A DNA stretch of 64,000 nt from Ktedonobacteraceae bacterium. Its GTDB lineage: Bacteria; Chloroflexota; Ktedonobacteria; Ktedonobacterales; Ktedonobacteraceae. The DNA lies in NCBI GenBank assembly GCA_035653615.1, contig DASRBN010000003.1:124001-188000 (forward strand), read 5' to 3'. A program made the position numbers and the translations under genes. The notes under the pieces are model-generated. The model searched no databases. It was given only the letters and a program-made list of their open reading frames with translations, and was not told the origin of the DNA. Positions 51,225 through 62,500 of the stretch are shown one piece after another (the stretch's first letter is position 1; every line of letters begins with the position of its first letter).

Positions 51225-53429
51225 ATGCCTGCCGAGATCAAAGTAGCACCCCCCGGAATTACCATCAGCCAGGGTCGCATCTTCATGGTGACCGATCAGC
51301 GTGGCGAGATCGATCCAGAGACCGACGCTGGCGTTTATGCCATTGATACGCGCTTCATATGCGGGTATCACCTCTATATTAACCGGCAACCATGGGTGCT
51401 GGTGAACTCTGGTCAGCAGGCTTTCTACGCCTCACGCGTCTACCTGACGAATCCGAAGCTCAGTTTCGAAGATGGCGATATCGAGGCGAATACCATCGGT
51501 TTAACGATTGATCGCACGGTTGAAGAGGGCATCCATGAAGATTTTTATATCGTGAATTACGCGGGCAAGCGGCTGCGCCTCTTCTTCCAGATGGAACTGC
51601 TCGCGGACTTTGCGGATATTTTTGAGGTCAAGTCAAAACGTATCATAGAACGCGGCAGAATCCGCACGCACTGGAATCAGCACAATTACCGGTTGTCTAC
51701 TTCCTACGATCATGAGGATTTCCATCGCGCCGTGATCTATTCAATCCCCACGCCCAGCGTGCCGATTGAGTATGCCAACGGGCGCATCATCTTCGAAATT
51801 GAACTGGAACCCAACCAGGAATGGCATACATGCGGCGACATTATCCTTGAACATGGTCAGCACGTGCGTACACCAGCCCACGCTCACCGCCGGCACAATG
51901 CCCCGCTTTCGGTAGATAATCCCGAGCCGGCGACAGAAATGCTGAGCTTTCTCGACCAGCGCCAGATGCACTGGTTAACGACCAGTCCAGGACTGGAAAC
52001 GCCCAATGATCATGTGTACCGCATGTATCGCCAGGCGGTCGAAGACATGGGCGCCTTGCGCATCTATGACCTGGATGTTTCTCAGGAGGAATGGGTACCG
52101 GCGGCAGGCGTGCCCTGGTTTGTCACGCTTTTCGGGCGCGATAGTTTGATCGTTTCGCTGCAAACCATGAGTGTCTCAACGGGCTTTGCGCGGGGTGCGC
52201 TCGAGCGGCTGTCGGAGTACCAGGCCAGCGACCGCGATGATTATCGCGATGCGCAGCCGGGCAAGATACTACATGAAATCCGCTTTGGCGAACTGGCGCA
52301 CTTCCATCGTATTCCTCATACACCCTACTATGGCACTGCCGATGCAACCATCCTCTACCTGATCGCGCTTTCGGAAACCTATCGCTGGACGGGCGATGTC
52401 CAACTACTCAAGCAGTTTCGCAAAGTGGCCGAGGGCTGCCTGGACTGGATCGACCGCTACGGCGATTTAGACGGAGACGGCTTCCAGGAATACAAAACCT
52501 ATTCGCCGCTTGGTTACGAAAATGTTGGTTGGAAGGATGCCTGGGACTCAGTTGTCTATGCTGATGGCACGCAGGTGAAGCAGCCAAAGGGATTGTGCGA
52601 ACTACAAGGCTACGTCTATGATGCCAAAGTGCGCATGGCCGAAATCTTCGACGTACTCGGCGATCACGAGCAGGCCCAGGCGCTGCTTACCCAGGCCGCA
52701 ACCCTGAAGCAAAAATTTAATGAGGTATTCTGGATGGAGGATCAAGGCTGTTACGCCTATGGACTCGATCCAGAGAAGAAACTGATTACCTCTATCGCTT
52801 CCAACGTGGGTCACTGCCTGTGGAGCGGCATCGCCGACCAGGACAAGGGGGAACGCACGGCGCGGCGGCTTCTGCAAGAAGATATGTGGAGCGGCTGGGG
52901 CATTCGCACGATCTCCAGCAGGAATCCCGCCTACAATCCCTTTTCTTACCATCTCGGCTCGGTCTGGCCGCACGATAACAGCATCATCGCCGCCGGCTTT
53001 AAACGTTACGGGCTGGCGGACGAGGCAAACTTTGTCATTCGCGGCATCTTCGACGCGGCGCGGCGTTTCGAGTCCTATCGCCTGCCGGAAATTTTCGCGG
53101 GCATCCGGCGTAAAGGTGCTGAGGATTTTCCCGCGCTCTATCCCCCAGGCGCGAATATCCCACAGGCATGGGCATCGGGCAGCATTTTCGAGATGTTGCG
53201 CACCATCCTGGGCCTGCGTGCCGATGCGCCACACAAGCGACTCTATGTCAAACCGACGCTGCCGCCATGGCTCTCCGAACTGCAATTGCAGCGCCTGGTC
53301 GTTGGTCCCTGTACCTTCACCCTGCACTTCTGGCGCGAGGGAGAACGCTCGCGCTGGGAGGTAGTGAATATGCTGCTCAATCCCGGCGTTCCCCAGGAGG
53401 AGACGATTCAGGTCGTGGATGAGCCATAG
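51225..53429 (+). CDS. Glycogen-debranching-type amylo-alpha-1,6-glucosidase
   Basis: AAGGAG 7 bases before ATG 51225 decides the start. Residues ~1-220 are the beta-sandwich N-terminal domain (ISQGRIFMVTDQRGEI, GVYAIDTRFICGYHLY). The rest is an (alpha/alpha)6 barrel of GH63/GH133-like type: AAGVPWFVTLFGRDSLI, PYYGTADATILYLIAL, DGDGFQEYKTYSP, and SVWPHDNSIIAAGFKRYG. The 734-residue length is normal for bacterial amylo-1,6-glucosidase-like enzymes. It probably trims branch points of glycogen or a related alpha-glucan and could work with the GH13 enzyme at 20554. A family A-like fragment (about 50995-51020) lies in the spacer before it. Confidence 0.85.
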   Translation: MPAEIKVAPPGITISQGRIFMVTDQRGEIDPETDAGVYAIDTRFICGYHLYINRQPWVLVNSGQQAFYASRVYLTNPKLSFEDGDIEANTIGLTIDRTVEEGIHEDFYIVNYAGKRLRLFFQMELLADFADIFEVKSKRIIERGRIRTHWNQHNYRLSTSYDHEDFHRAVIYSIPTPSVPIEYANGRIIFEIELEPNQEWHTCGDIILEHGQHVRTPAHAHRRHNAPLSVDNPEPATEMLSFLDQRQMHWLTTSPGLETPNDHVYRMYRQAVEDMGALRIYDLDVSQEEWVPAAGVPWFVTLFGRDSLIVSLQTMSVSTGFARGALERLSEYQASDRDDYRDAQPGKILHEIRFGELAHFHRIPHTPYYGTADATILYLIALSETYRWTGDVQLLKQFRKVAEGCLDWIDRYGDLDGDGFQEYKTYSPLGYENVGWKDAWDSVVYADGTQVKQPKGLCELQGYVYDAKVRMAEIFDVLGDHEQAQALLTQAATLKQKFNEVFWMEDQGCYAYGLDPEKKLITSIASNVGHCLWSGIADQDKGERTARRLLQEDMWSGWGIRTISSRNPAYNPFSYHLGSVWPHDNSIIAAGFKRYGLADEANFVIRGIFDAARRFESYRLPEIFAGIRRKGAEDFPALYPPGANIPQAWASGSIFEMLRTILGLRADAPHKRLYVKPTLPPWLSELQLQRLVVGPCTFTLHFWREGERSRWEVVNMLLNPGVPQEETIQVVDEP

Positions 53430-53441
53430 GCAGTAGTTCCC

Positions 53442-54830
53442 TTACTCGATCATCCCAAACAAATTATTCAACGACTCCGCCAGCGTTGGATGGGCGAAGA
53501 TGGCCTCGCGCAGGGTGGTGTAGGGAACTTTGCCCAGCATGGCGATTTCTAGCATGGCCATGATCTCGCCGCCCTCGATGCCGAGGATGGCGCAGCCGAG
53601 AATCTGGTTGTTGTCAGCGTCTACGATGGCCTTCATGAAGCCACGGGATTCGTCTACTTCCAGGGCGCGGGCTACGTAGTCCATAGGCATCTTTGCTACT
53701 TTGATGTTGCGACCGGACGCTCTGGCCTCGGTCTCGCTCAGGCCGACACGCCCAAGCTGGGGATCGATGAAGACGGTGTAGGGTACCAGGCGGTCGCGAA
53801 TGCTGGCGTTACCGTGTTCAAGCAGGTTGGTGCGGATGATGCGGAAATCGTCGTAGGAGATGTGCGTGAAGGCCGGTCCGCCTTTGATATCGCCCAGGGC
53901 GTAGATGCCGGGGACGCTGGTCTCCAGGCGGTCGTTTGTCAGGATGTAGCCGCGTTTATCAACCTGAATGCCGGTGGCGGGCAGGTTGAGCCAGTCGGTG
54001 TTGGGGACGCGCCCGGCGGCCATGAGCAGGTGAGAGCCGTTGAGGACGCGCTCGCCTTCGGGTCCCTGCACGGTCAATGCAATGTGCCCATCAGAGGTTT
54101 TTTCTACGCTCACCGGCTTCGTTTGCAGCAGGATTCCCAGGCCGTCCTCGCGCAGGATGTTCGCGACTGCCTCGGCCACGTCGGGGTCCTCGCGCGTGAG
54201 CAGGTTCGCGCCACGCTGCACGATAGTTACCGCGCTGCCGAAGCGGCGGAACATTTGCCCAAATTCCAGTCCGACGTAGCCGCCGCCGATGATGAGCAGG
54301 TGTTCGGGGACCGTGTCAAGCTCCATAATCGTCGTCGAATTGAGTGTTGGCACGTTTTCCACGCCCTTGATGTCCGGCTCTGCCGGCCTATCACCGGCAT
54401 TGATGAAGATGGTACCGGCGCTCAATTGCCGCACTTCTCCGCTGTTCAGGCGCACTTCCAACTCTTTGGGGCCGGTAAAATGTGCCTCACCCATTAAGAG
54501 GTCATCGCCTGCGGTGCTTTCGATACGGCGCTCGCTGCCGGAACGGAAGCTATTAACGATGTCACGCTTGCGCTGGCGTACTTTAGCCATGTCGATGGTA
54601 ATGGGGCCGGTATGGACGCCATAATCGGCGCCTCTACGCGCTAAATATGCTACTCGAGCGCTGGCGACCATGGTTTTGGTGGGCGTGCATCCCTCGTTGA
54701 TACAGGTGCCGCCTACGTGGGTACGCTCGATGATGGCCGTTTTCCACCCGGCTTTTGCCAGCGCAGTGGAAAGCGGGCCGCCTGCCTGTCCCGCGCCGAT
54801 GATGATTGCGTCGTATGTTGATATTGCCAT
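53442..54830 (-). CDS. Mercuric-reductase-like pyridine nucleotide-disulfide oxidoreductase
   Basis: AAGGAG 9 bases upstream supports ATG 54830. The 462-residue flavoprotein has [21 protein letters not shown] (FAD), the redox-active disulfide [31 protein letters not shown] (NAD(P)H), [16 protein letters not shown] and the C-terminal [12 protein letters not shown] His-Glu pair. Class I disulfide reductases of this group include MerA-like and dihydrolipoamide dehydrogenase-like enzymes. There is no N-terminal metal-binding domain and no terminal vicinal cysteines, so mercury reduction is doubtful. Single gene. Confidence 0.88.
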   Translation of the reverse strand: MAISTYDAIIIGAGQAGGPLSTALAKAGWKTAIIERTHVGGTCINEGCTPTKTMVASARVAYLARRGADYGVHTGPITIDMAKVRQRKRDIVNSFRSGSERRIESTAGDDLLMGEAHFTGPKELEVRLNSGEVRQLSAGTIFINAGDRPAEPDIKGVENVPTLNSTTIMELDTVPEHLLIIGGGYVGLEFGQMFRRFGSAVTIVQRGANLLTREDPDVAEAVANILREDGLGILLQTKPVSVEKTSDGHIALTVQGPEGERVLNGSHLLMAAGRVPNTDWLNLPATGIQVDKRGYILTNDRLETSVPGIYALGDIKGGPAFTHISYDDFRIIRTNLLEHGNASIRDRLVPYTVFIDPQLGRVGLSETEARASGRNIKVAKMPMDYVARALEVDESRGFMKAIVDADNNQILGCAILGIEGGEIMAMLEIAMLGKVPYTTLREAIFAHPTLAESLNNLFGMIE

Positions 54831-54933
54831 GTGCTGTTTCTCCTTTTGTTTTGTGCGCATGTATGTGCGTATTATATCTTGTTCTGGGATGGGCTACTAT
54901 GTATACGTTGCTGGCGATTCTCCAGAAGTTGGC

Positions 54934-55004
54934 GAGGGATTCTTCGCTGCGCTCAGAATGACATGCTCGCACCATGTCATTCTGAGCGCAGCGAAGAATC
55001 CCTC
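54934..55004. repeat. REP-like palindrome, family C copy 7
   Basis: Perfect 32-base arms (GAGGGATTCTTCGCTGCGCT and onward) around CTCGCAC, in the 394-base divergent spacer between the flavoprotein and CHAP genes. Confidence 0.9.
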
Positions 55005-55224
55005 ACCACAGTATGAGTAATCATCAGATACGCTGCCCCGGTTAAGGTTGTGTTTTGTGCTGGTACCATAGTCCTACGCCTGAACTAAGAGCGTTGACCG
55101 AGAAAAATCGAGCGAGTAAAGTTCTATTAAGTGTTATGGACATTCGACATGCTCCTTATCGTCTGTGGACGGATAGGCGCGGGTCATATTATTTCGATGC
55201 AACCTGATGGATTGGGGACTTTGT

Positions 55225-56175
55225 ATGTCGTCTTTTGAAGATCGTCAAAGTAGCGTTACCAACGAATTGCCGTTTCTGGGGCAGGTAAGCCAGGACCCTC
55301 CCGTGGAGCAGTTGCCTTTTCCCAATAGTAGCCCGTTTACTGTGAGAAAGACACGGCTCCTGGATTTCACGCCTCCTCCCACAACGACAGGCCCGTTGGG
55401 GGCCTCTACGTCTTCTCCTGGCGTGACAGGAGTATTACCGGAAGTCCAGACGGGTGCATTGCCCACTCCATTTCCTCGCAGCACCACCACGTCGTTACGC
55501 CAGCCGGTTGTCATTCGCGGCGATACCAAAAAAAGCAAACCTGCTCACCCGCCAAAGGCCCGCCGCTGGGTAATCAGCGCCGCCGTCTCATTTCTCATGC
55601 TGATGATTACGCTGGGAACAGCCATGGCCGTATCCCCTGCCGGTAATGAAGGCGCCCGCGGCTTTAACCCGATCCAGATTGTAGGCAATATGTTTGGGGG
55701 CAACAGCAGCAATCCAAGCCTGGTAGCGCAGCAAGCAGCAACTGCCACAGCCATTACAAAGCAGGGCGGTAGTTATAATCCCCCACAAGGTGGCGGCCAG
55801 TATTTTGGTGGTGGAGGGTCTGGTGGTCCCAACCGCTTTGGCTTTGGTGAGTGTACATATTGGGCCAATATGCGCTATCACGCGCTAACCGGTTACTGGG
55901 TGCCATGGTCGGGCGATGCCTGGGCGTGGGCCAATGGCGCCAGGGCGTATGGTTGGGTTGTTTCGTCGACGCCCAAAGTTCCCTCGATCATCGTATTGCA
56001 GCCAGGCGTGCAGGGCGCGGGCTATCTCGGGCACGTGGCCGTCGTGGAGAAGATTAACCCGGATGGCAGCGTCTACACCAGTAATTATAACTGGTACAAT
56101 GGCGGTGGTTGGGATATTTTGTCGTACTATACCTTCTATCCTGGACCCGGCGTCAGCTTTGTGTGGCACTCGTGA
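55225..56175 (+). CDS. CHAP-domain cell-surface protein
   Basis: ATG 55225 was preferred over 55207 on the spacing from GGGGA. The first ~110 residues are Pro/Thr-rich and cytoplasmic, followed by one membrane helix (WVISAAVSFLMLMITLGTAM) and a Gly-rich linker. The CHAP domain starts FGFGECTYWANMRYH (catalytic Cys) and continues to AGYLGHVAVVEKINPDG (catalytic His). CHAP enzymes are amidases or endopeptidases of peptidoglycan; here one is anchored outside the cell. A good intrinsic terminator follows 15 bases after the stop. Confidence 0.85.
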   Translation: MSSFEDRQSSVTNELPFLGQVSQDPPVEQLPFPNSSPFTVRKTRLLDFTPPPTTTGPLGASTSSPGVTGVLPEVQTGALPTPFPRSTTTSLRQPVVIRGDTKKSKPAHPPKARRWVISAAVSFLMLMITLGTAMAVSPAGNEGARGFNPIQIVGNMFGGNSSNPSLVAQQAATATAITKQGGSYNPPQGGGQYFGGGGSGGPNRFGFGECTYWANMRYHALTGYWVPWSGDAWAWANGARAYGWVVSSTPKVPSIIVLQPGVQGAGYLGHVAVVEKINPDGSVYTSNYNWYNGGGWDILSYYTFYPGPGVSFVWHS

Positions 56176-56190
56176 CGCTACGTTGGTAGC

Positions 56191-56227
56191 GCGCTCTGCC
56201 GTACTAATGGCAGAGCGCTTTGTATTT
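56191..56227 (+). terminator. Intrinsic terminator after CHAP gene
   Basis: GCGCTCTGCC and GGCAGAGCGC form a perfect 10-bp stem with loop GTACTAAT, followed by TTTGTATTT. Confidence 0.85.
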
Positions 56228-56382
56228 CGCACTGGTTTCTGGGTGCTTCAGGCAATACACAGCCATTTTTCATATATATTCATTGATTTATATATTAGAT
56301 TAATTCCTGTGCTTGTTAGTTAGTGTTAGAATCAAGATAGAATAGTTATATAGGATAAGTTCTCATTGCAGGGTTACTATGA

Positions 56383-56583
56383 ATCTACCTGACCGTTGTA
56401 AAGGATGAAGCTATATTTGAGAGGGCTATAGCTGTAATCCTGGTTATATGGGCAGAAGGAAAGAGATTACGGGTTGCTTCGGGGGAAGCTCCTGATTGGC
56501 TCTGGATGGAACTCAACAAATACATAGCAGGGCTTTCGATCTTCGCATGGGTTTTTGGAATAATCTATTTTTTGGCGTCATAA
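56383..56583 (+). pseudogene. Possible broken small membrane-protein ORF
   Basis: Sixty-six codons without a standard start read FERAIAVILVIWAEGKRL, then DWLWMELNKYIAGLSIFAW and end in a hydrophobic stretch. An ATG at 56379 lies in another frame and would need a frameshift to join. It fills the spacer before the kinase gene. Weakly supported. Confidence 0.3.
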
Positions 56584-56615
56584 TAGGGTGATATTTCTGG
56601 GCAGGGGAGAATAAT

Positions 56616-57794
56616 ATGGGCATTTTGCATGCATACAGTCCTTCACGTATTACGTCGGCACTTAAATCCTCTACAGTGCCTTCTACCTCTGGACTCCCAG
56701 CTAACCCTACCTATTACAAAATTGATAATGTGCGAAAAGCAGAAAACGCTACTTTATTTTTCACACGTGATCCTGAAAACAATCACGTAGTGATGAAAAT
56801 ACTGAACAACTACAAAGATATTCGCTATAGCCTTGAGACTGCCGAGAAACGCCAACGTTGTCAACTTGATGCCTTACGGTGGAACAAAAAATTCACGAAA
56901 GATGTCTATCTTGGATTGGCTCAAGTCGCAGACCCTAAAGAAAGAAAACTCATTTGTGCTGGAGAAATTCTCGAGGATCCAACTCTAGAAGAGCTTGAGC
57001 CAGGTGCTGAATACGCTTTACTGATGAAGGAGTTGCCAAGAGGGAGACGCCTGGATACTCTACTGAGGCGAGACAATATATTATCTAGTAAATATTATGC
57101 ATCGGTTCTTGCCCGCTATATGGCAGCCATACACCGCATTGATGATAAAGATGAGAAAGTAGTGCCTGGTGCTGGTGGAAGAGGAAAGTGGGGGAGTGTC
57201 GAACAACTGAGGGAAAAGCTACAACATAACTTTGCTTTCGTTGATTCGCCACCAACGGATGATAAGGCCATTTTGCAGAGCGTCGCCTTTAAAGCTCTTC
57301 GAGATTTTAACGGTGTTCTCAAGGCCAGATTGCTGCCAGTCTTCGCAGAAGACAAGTATCAAAAATATTTTGATGGCCGGGTGAATGAGGGGCGTATCCG
57401 ACGTTGTCATGGAGATCTGAAAGCGCGTAATATCTGGATTATGCCTTATGAGGCACAGCGCAATGAGCAGCCCTGGGAGAGGGTGAAAGCCTTAGATGCT
57501 GTAGATTTTAATCCGATGTACAGCACGATAGATATTCTTAGCGATTTTGCCATGCTCGTCGTTGATGTCGATGTGCGTTCCAACGCAGAAGTGGCGAACA
57601 GCATGCTTGAGGATTACCTGCACCTGACGAATCAGAAAAGCGTGCTGGCACGCTTTGTCTTGAACTATTACATCGTGGAAAAAGCCTTTATCGGCGCCAT
57701 CGTGAATATCCTCTATGACGAGAAGCCAGACTTAGGGTTGGCTTATTTGAGGGTGGCAGAAAGACGTCTCGAAGATGTGAAATTGGGCAAGTAG
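56616..57794 (+). CDS. Aminoglycoside-phosphotransferase-like kinase (COG2187-like)
   Basis: AGGGGAG 7 bases upstream supports the ATG. The 392-residue protein has the phosphotransferase core: CHGDLKARNIWI (H265, D267, N272, the catalytic Brenner motif) and LDAVDFNPMYSTIDILSDFA (D297 of the metal-binding DFN motif), as in the kinase half of COG2187 proteins. There is no fused P-loop ATPase domain as some relatives have. The substrate is unknown. It is convergent with two ATPase genes, and its base composition is like theirs. It might act in the same signalling module, but nothing in the sequence proves this. Confidence 0.7.
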   Translation: MGILHAYSPSRITSALKSSTVPSTSGLPANPTYYKIDNVRKAENATLFFTRDPENNHVVMKILNNYKDIRYSLETAEKRQRCQLDALRWNKKFTKDVYLGLAQVADPKERKLICAGEILEDPTLEELEPGAEYALLMKELPRGRRLDTLLRRDNILSSKYYASVLARYMAAIHRIDDKDEKVVPGAGGRGKWGSVEQLREKLQHNFAFVDSPPTDDKAILQSVAFKALRDFNGVLKARLLPVFAEDKYQKYFDGRVNEGRIRRCHGDLKARNIWIMPYEAQRNEQPWERVKALDAVDFNPMYSTIDILSDFAMLVVDVDVRSNAEVANSMLEDYLHLTNQKSVLARFVLNYYIVEKAFIGAIVNILYDEKPDLGLAYLRVAERRLEDVKLGK

Positions 57795-57833
57795 TTACCG
57801 TCCCTATAGTAAATCGCCTTCGTTATGTGTCTC

Positions 57834-59477
57834 TCACTCCAACGTGAACCAATCTGGATGATTGAGGGTATAGATTCCCCCATAGTGATTTTCAATGATT
57901 TCTTCGCCTGCGCATTCTTTTAACTTCTTTCGCAGGTGAAAGAGACGCTGGGTAAACGTTGTATGTCCAATAGGCTTGCCCCAGACATTCGTGATAAGTT
58001 GCTCTTCTGTGCAGTGTTGAGCATGTTCAAGCAGGGTTTTCATTAAGCGAAACTCCGTTTCGGTGAGCGGGAGATGTTTCTCGCTCTCATGAGATTGCCT
58101 GATAATAAGTCCGCTCCCACGCGCCGGTAATGAGGGTTGAACAGGAGCTGAAGTTGAGGTCAGGGCCCGTTCTTTGACCTTTTGCAGCAGATAATTGCTT
58201 AAGATAGCGCCCGGAAAGTGGACGGGTTGGAACAGACCGGAGCGAACAACTCCCTCGTTATAAAGTATATAGCGGAGTTGTTGACTATGTTGATGCCACT
58301 CATCAAGACTCATTGTTTCATCAGCCTGCTTCTGGGCTGCCCTATGGATAAAGTCATAAAAGTCGCGTCGTGTTTCCGGGGTGCTTTTGTCTAATGCCTC
58401 CTGCAGCCTTTGCCAGAAGTGAGCAAGAAAGATGCTCAACCGCTCCCGGGTGTATTCGTTAATTGTGTCCTGATCCCTGCTTTTCAACTCTGTCCATTTG
58501 CCATATTGGGAGGCATATTGTTGTTTGTAACGAAATGTACGCAAGCAATACTGGTGAAGGAGATACGGATGCGTCCCGGCCTGTTCAAGTATCCATTGTT
58601 GCTCCGCATCTGTGAAAATGCAGCTTTCACCTGCCGCGCGAAACGTTTTTGCCCAGTTCGTTCCAAAAGACTCCGGATGTTGTGCGACCAGCTTTTGCGC
58701 ATCTTCCCAGGTAAAAATTTGTAAGGTGGTGGTGGCAAAACGGGCCAGGTCCGCTGATACTTGTTTGAATTGATCTTCCAGACTTGGACGTGGAAGGCTC
58801 TGGGTTGAGAGAAGCACGCCAAAATTGTTGAATTCATCGATCAGGTCAACGAGCATGCGCAGCGCCCCGCACTGATCAAGTAGGGTCAGCCCGCGGTTCT
58901 GGTGCGCTCGCACACCCTCTCCAGATAGTTCCAGATCGTGTTTGCCCACATATTCGAGGGTATCGATTACGAGGAAGAAACGTGCGAAAGGGGTCTCCTG
59001 GCGTTTGTCGCGTAAAAACTGATTGATACCCCGCAAAAGCTCGGAAAACTTTTTGCCATCCGCTTCACATGGAGCATTGACCGCTAGTAGTCCAATGGCA
59101 CACTGCCTGGCAAAAGCCAGAAGCAGGTCATCTTTGCGCTCGATCTCTTCGAGAGGTGACAGTTCAACAGGGATGAAATGGAAATCGTCAAACTTCCATT
59201 GGTCACGCAGGTCTGCCAATTCATCGCGCCAGGACCATTCACTTTGAGGTGGACGCGCTAAATAGCGCAGCAGGGTGGATTTGCCGATTTGCGATGCTCC
59301 CGTCATGAGAATGGCGCTCTGCACGCCTGTTACAATATCTATGATATCACTCCTTCGGCCAGAAACATGCCCGGTAATGATTTCAGAGGTATCGGTGGTT
59401 TTCTCAGTGGGAGATTCCAGCAGGCTTTGTGTTGCAAGCCTGCTGAAAGGATTGGGTAGCGCTGACCAGTACAACAT
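57834..59477 (-). CDS. AAA/STAND-like ATPase with OmpR-type winged helix
   Basis: GAGGAG 7 bases before ATG 59477 was preferred to a TTG 15 bases upstream. Numbered from that TTG, the chain has NPFSRLATQSLLESP, Walker A MTGASQIGKST (about residue 64-73) and Walker B FFLVIDTLEYV (about 172-182), a helical middle, and a C-terminal domain LPLTETEFRLMKTLLEHAQ, TFTQRLFHLRKKL, GGIYTLNHPDWFTL that matches Trans_reg_C winged helices. Such AfsR/SARP-like or STAND regulators bind DNA when ATP-bound. It follows the RelA-like fusion gene by 24 bases on the same strand, so the two are an operon. Confidence 0.82.
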   Translation of the reverse strand: MLYWSALPNPFSRLATQSLLESPTEKTTDTSEIITGHVSGRRSDIIDIVTGVQSAILMTGASQIGKSTLLRYLARPPQSEWSWRDELADLRDQWKFDDFHFIPVELSPLEEIERKDDLLLAFARQCAIGLLAVNAPCEADGKKFSELLRGINQFLRDKRQETPFARFFLVIDTLEYVGKHDLELSGEGVRAHQNRGLTLLDQCGALRMLVDLIDEFNNFGVLLSTQSLPRPSLEDQFKQVSADLARFATTTLQIFTWEDAQKLVAQHPESFGTNWAKTFRAAGESCIFTDAEQQWILEQAGTHPYLLHQYCLRTFRYKQQYASQYGKWTELKSRDQDTINEYTRERLSIFLAHFWQRLQEALDKSTPETRRDFYDFIHRAAQKQADETMSLDEWHQHSQQLRYILYNEGVVRSGLFQPVHFPGAILSNYLLQKVKERALTSTSAPVQPSLPARGSGLIIRQSHESEKHLPLTETEFRLMKTLLEHAQHCTEEQLITNVWGKPIGHTTFTQRLFHLRKKLKECAGEEIIENHYGGIYTLNHPDWFTLE

Positions 59478-59501
59478 ACAAGTACTCCTCAATAGATGGT
59501 T

Positions 59502-62500
59502 TTATAGGTGATTGGCAAAGAGCCAGCGATTGCGTGTGAGCCAGCTGCGCACCAGGTCAATTTTGAATGAGTAATATGGGTTAACCTGCGGTCCATTTTC
59601 GTCGAGAATAAGCCCGATACGCAGGCGATCAAGGTGCCTGCGCACTGAAGAGAGCGGCAATTGCAGACCTTCCGCAATTCGTCTCAACTGCACTTTCGCC
59701 TGTTTCGTATGCTCTGTTAGATCAACGATCTTTTCTAGCAGCAGGAATTCTTCCCGGTTTTGCAGTTCCCTGGCCAGAAAATCGAAGTTCTGGCTTGAAC
59801 CTACCTCGATCAGTTGATCGACAATCACGCGCAGGTCTGCATCCGTCACCTCTTGCTGGTGAATTTCTCGATTCAAGTAATGGATCAACTGCTGGCCAAT
59901 CAGGGTCATGTAATAGGGATTACCTCCGGTCAGTTTGAGTGCCAGGGTAAGTGTGCTGGCATGAATCTCTATCGCTTGATCGCGTAGGGGATCGACCAGC
60001 AGTTGTTGCGCGCTCTCGTTGTCGAGAAATGAAATCGGCAATTGCTGCGTAAAGCTAAACACATTGACGAATTTTTTCGAGGTTAAAAGCCTATGCGAAC
60101 TCATCGGTAAGACAATCACCAGGCTGAGTTGTGGGAACTCGGCTATCAATTCTTTCCAGTAGGTAAAGAAGCGGTACTCGGGAATGTCCTTCTGATAAGA
60201 TTCGAGAACGCCACCGAATTCATCTAATACCAGCACCAGGCGAGCATCGGGTGCCCGTGAGAAGCAGTTTTCCAGCAGATGGCGGAAGCGTATTTCGGGA
60301 TCAGTATCATGATAGTCTTGCCAGTCGGGTCCCGGCTGCCATAACTGTTTGCTAAATTCTTCGCTTATTTTTCCTGCTAATTGTTGCAGGATTGTTTCTT
60401 CTGTTTGCCCGGTGGCGTTTTGTAACGAAAAGAGTACGCCCCAGGAGGGTGGTTGTATGTAGAGATCAAGAAAGTTCCGGCAAATAGATGATTTGCCGGA
60501 CCTTAAAGGCCCATAGAGGATAAGCGCCTTGCCATTTTTGCTATCGCATAGCTCGCGCCGCATCGTTTCCGTTTCGTGAGTGCGGCCGAAAAACATTGTG
60601 GCGGTGGCAGGTCGGGAAATGTCAAAAGGATTGTGTAGGATGATACTGCGTTGTTCTTGAATCGGGATGGCTGGGGCTGGCTCCGGCCAGGAACTTTTCG
60701 CTGCTGCCTGGTCTGATGTCGAAACCTGTTGTTTGTATTGTTTCTGCAACCGATCATATACTTGAATCGGGGTTTCAGCGAGATCGATTTCGACGAGCAA
60801 AACCTGGTCGATTTTGCGAAGCCTCTGCCAGAGATCTACTACTTCTTTGTTGTTATGCGTTTCTATGGTGAAGCGAACCGTTGCTTGATTGGATTGGTCA
60901 ATTTCCCCTTGCGCATGAATAGAGATCAAATCGCATTGATATTTACGTATTTGCCTGGCGATGTCGAGAATCAGTCCTCTACGGTCCTGGGCGAGGAGAA
61001 AGAACGCAACCTGGAATGCTGGTGGTTGAAGTTCCCAGATCATAGGTATAAGCATCGAAGCAGTATGACCTGTGCGATCGATCAAATAGGGGCAACTATC
61101 TCTATGCACAACGAGTTTACCGCTGTGTTTGTGCAGGCGGCCCATAATTTTCATATCACGAGGGTACGTTGGCTGGCAGAAATTACACAGGTGTTGATGA
61201 GAAAGCTTCTTATTCGCGATTGCCTGTCTATCAGGAGCGGGAATCCAGTGATGCCTTCCTGTAAGGTGAACAGTGTTGTGTTCCATGATCTGCTGCATGA
61301 TTTCGGAGGCGGCCCATTTCGGGGTAAAGCGCTGTTCTGCTTGATCGTCGAGTTGTTCCAGGTATGCCTGCGGCGTCCCAAGATTATTCTGTTCTACCAG
61401 CAGGTTTAATTCTTCGTGCAAGATTTCTTGCGAGAGGAAAAAATGATGCCGGGCTAACTCCTGGTAAAGCAAACTATATCCCCTATCTCTACGATCAGAA
61501 GACCGGCGGTTCAGTGTCTCAGTAATTTTCCTTTGCGTTTCCGCTGTTGTGGTAAAGTGCGCCCAGTAGTCCCGTACCTGAATCTCTTCCGATGTCCTTA
61601 TCTCAACGATATCAGCGGCATTCAGCCTCTGATAGAGGACCGTTTTGCGGTTATTTACGATGGCATCGACCGCGTGTTCGCCGATGGCGTTATCGAGTTC
61701 ATAGGCAAAATCGAGCGCCGTCGCTCCTTTTTTCAGCCCGATTGGCCTGTTATTCTTGTCATAGACAATCAGGGGAGCATCGCTATTCTGTATCTGCACA
61801 GAGGTGAGATTTTGCTTGATAGCAGAAAAAATTTTGCCTTCCGCGCTGTTCCATAGCTCCTCAGGTAAGAGCTGGATGTCCTCATCCTGGTGTGTTTTCC
61901 GTATGTACATCTGATAGCAACGAGGGAAAAGGCACCCGTACCAGGCGACCGCGTGCATAATGGGCGTTGAGATTTGTATCTGGCAGATGGGAGGCTGCTG
62001 ATCTGCTGCTAGCAGGTTTTCATACGTATCCGGAAGTTTAAGGATGAGTCCGAACGCGAGATGACTAAGACCATTCAGCTTAGGCGTGGCGATCAAATCG
62101 GTAACACGATCCTGAATTTGACCGAGCTGGCTTAAAACTCCGAGGATGGCATAACATTCTTGAATAGTAGGCGCAAGAATCTCGAAAGTAGCCAGGTCAA
62201 AACCGGTGAGCTGTCTTTTTAGCGATGTAATGGTGGTATGGGCATCCTGGTAGCGGCGCCTCATTCCCCGTATGTTACATATCGAGTAGAAGGTGTGGAT
62301 AGTCCGCCGCGTGGTTTGCAGGTAAAAATCCGCGAAAAGCTCGCATACATTACGCAGTTTTGCTTCGTCTTCTGCCACAATACGCGCTAACTCTTGCGCA
62401 TCCTCTACAAATTTCTGTGAATCATACAGCTGTTCGTTCAAGTCCTCGATCTGGTGTTTGAAGTGCCACATACCAAGAATCGTCGAAATATTGAGCAATG

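Noticed and set aside
53442-54830. Mercury-resistance (mer) locus
   Set aside because: The flavoprotein lacks MerA terminal cysteines and metal-binding domain, and no merR, merT or merP is near.
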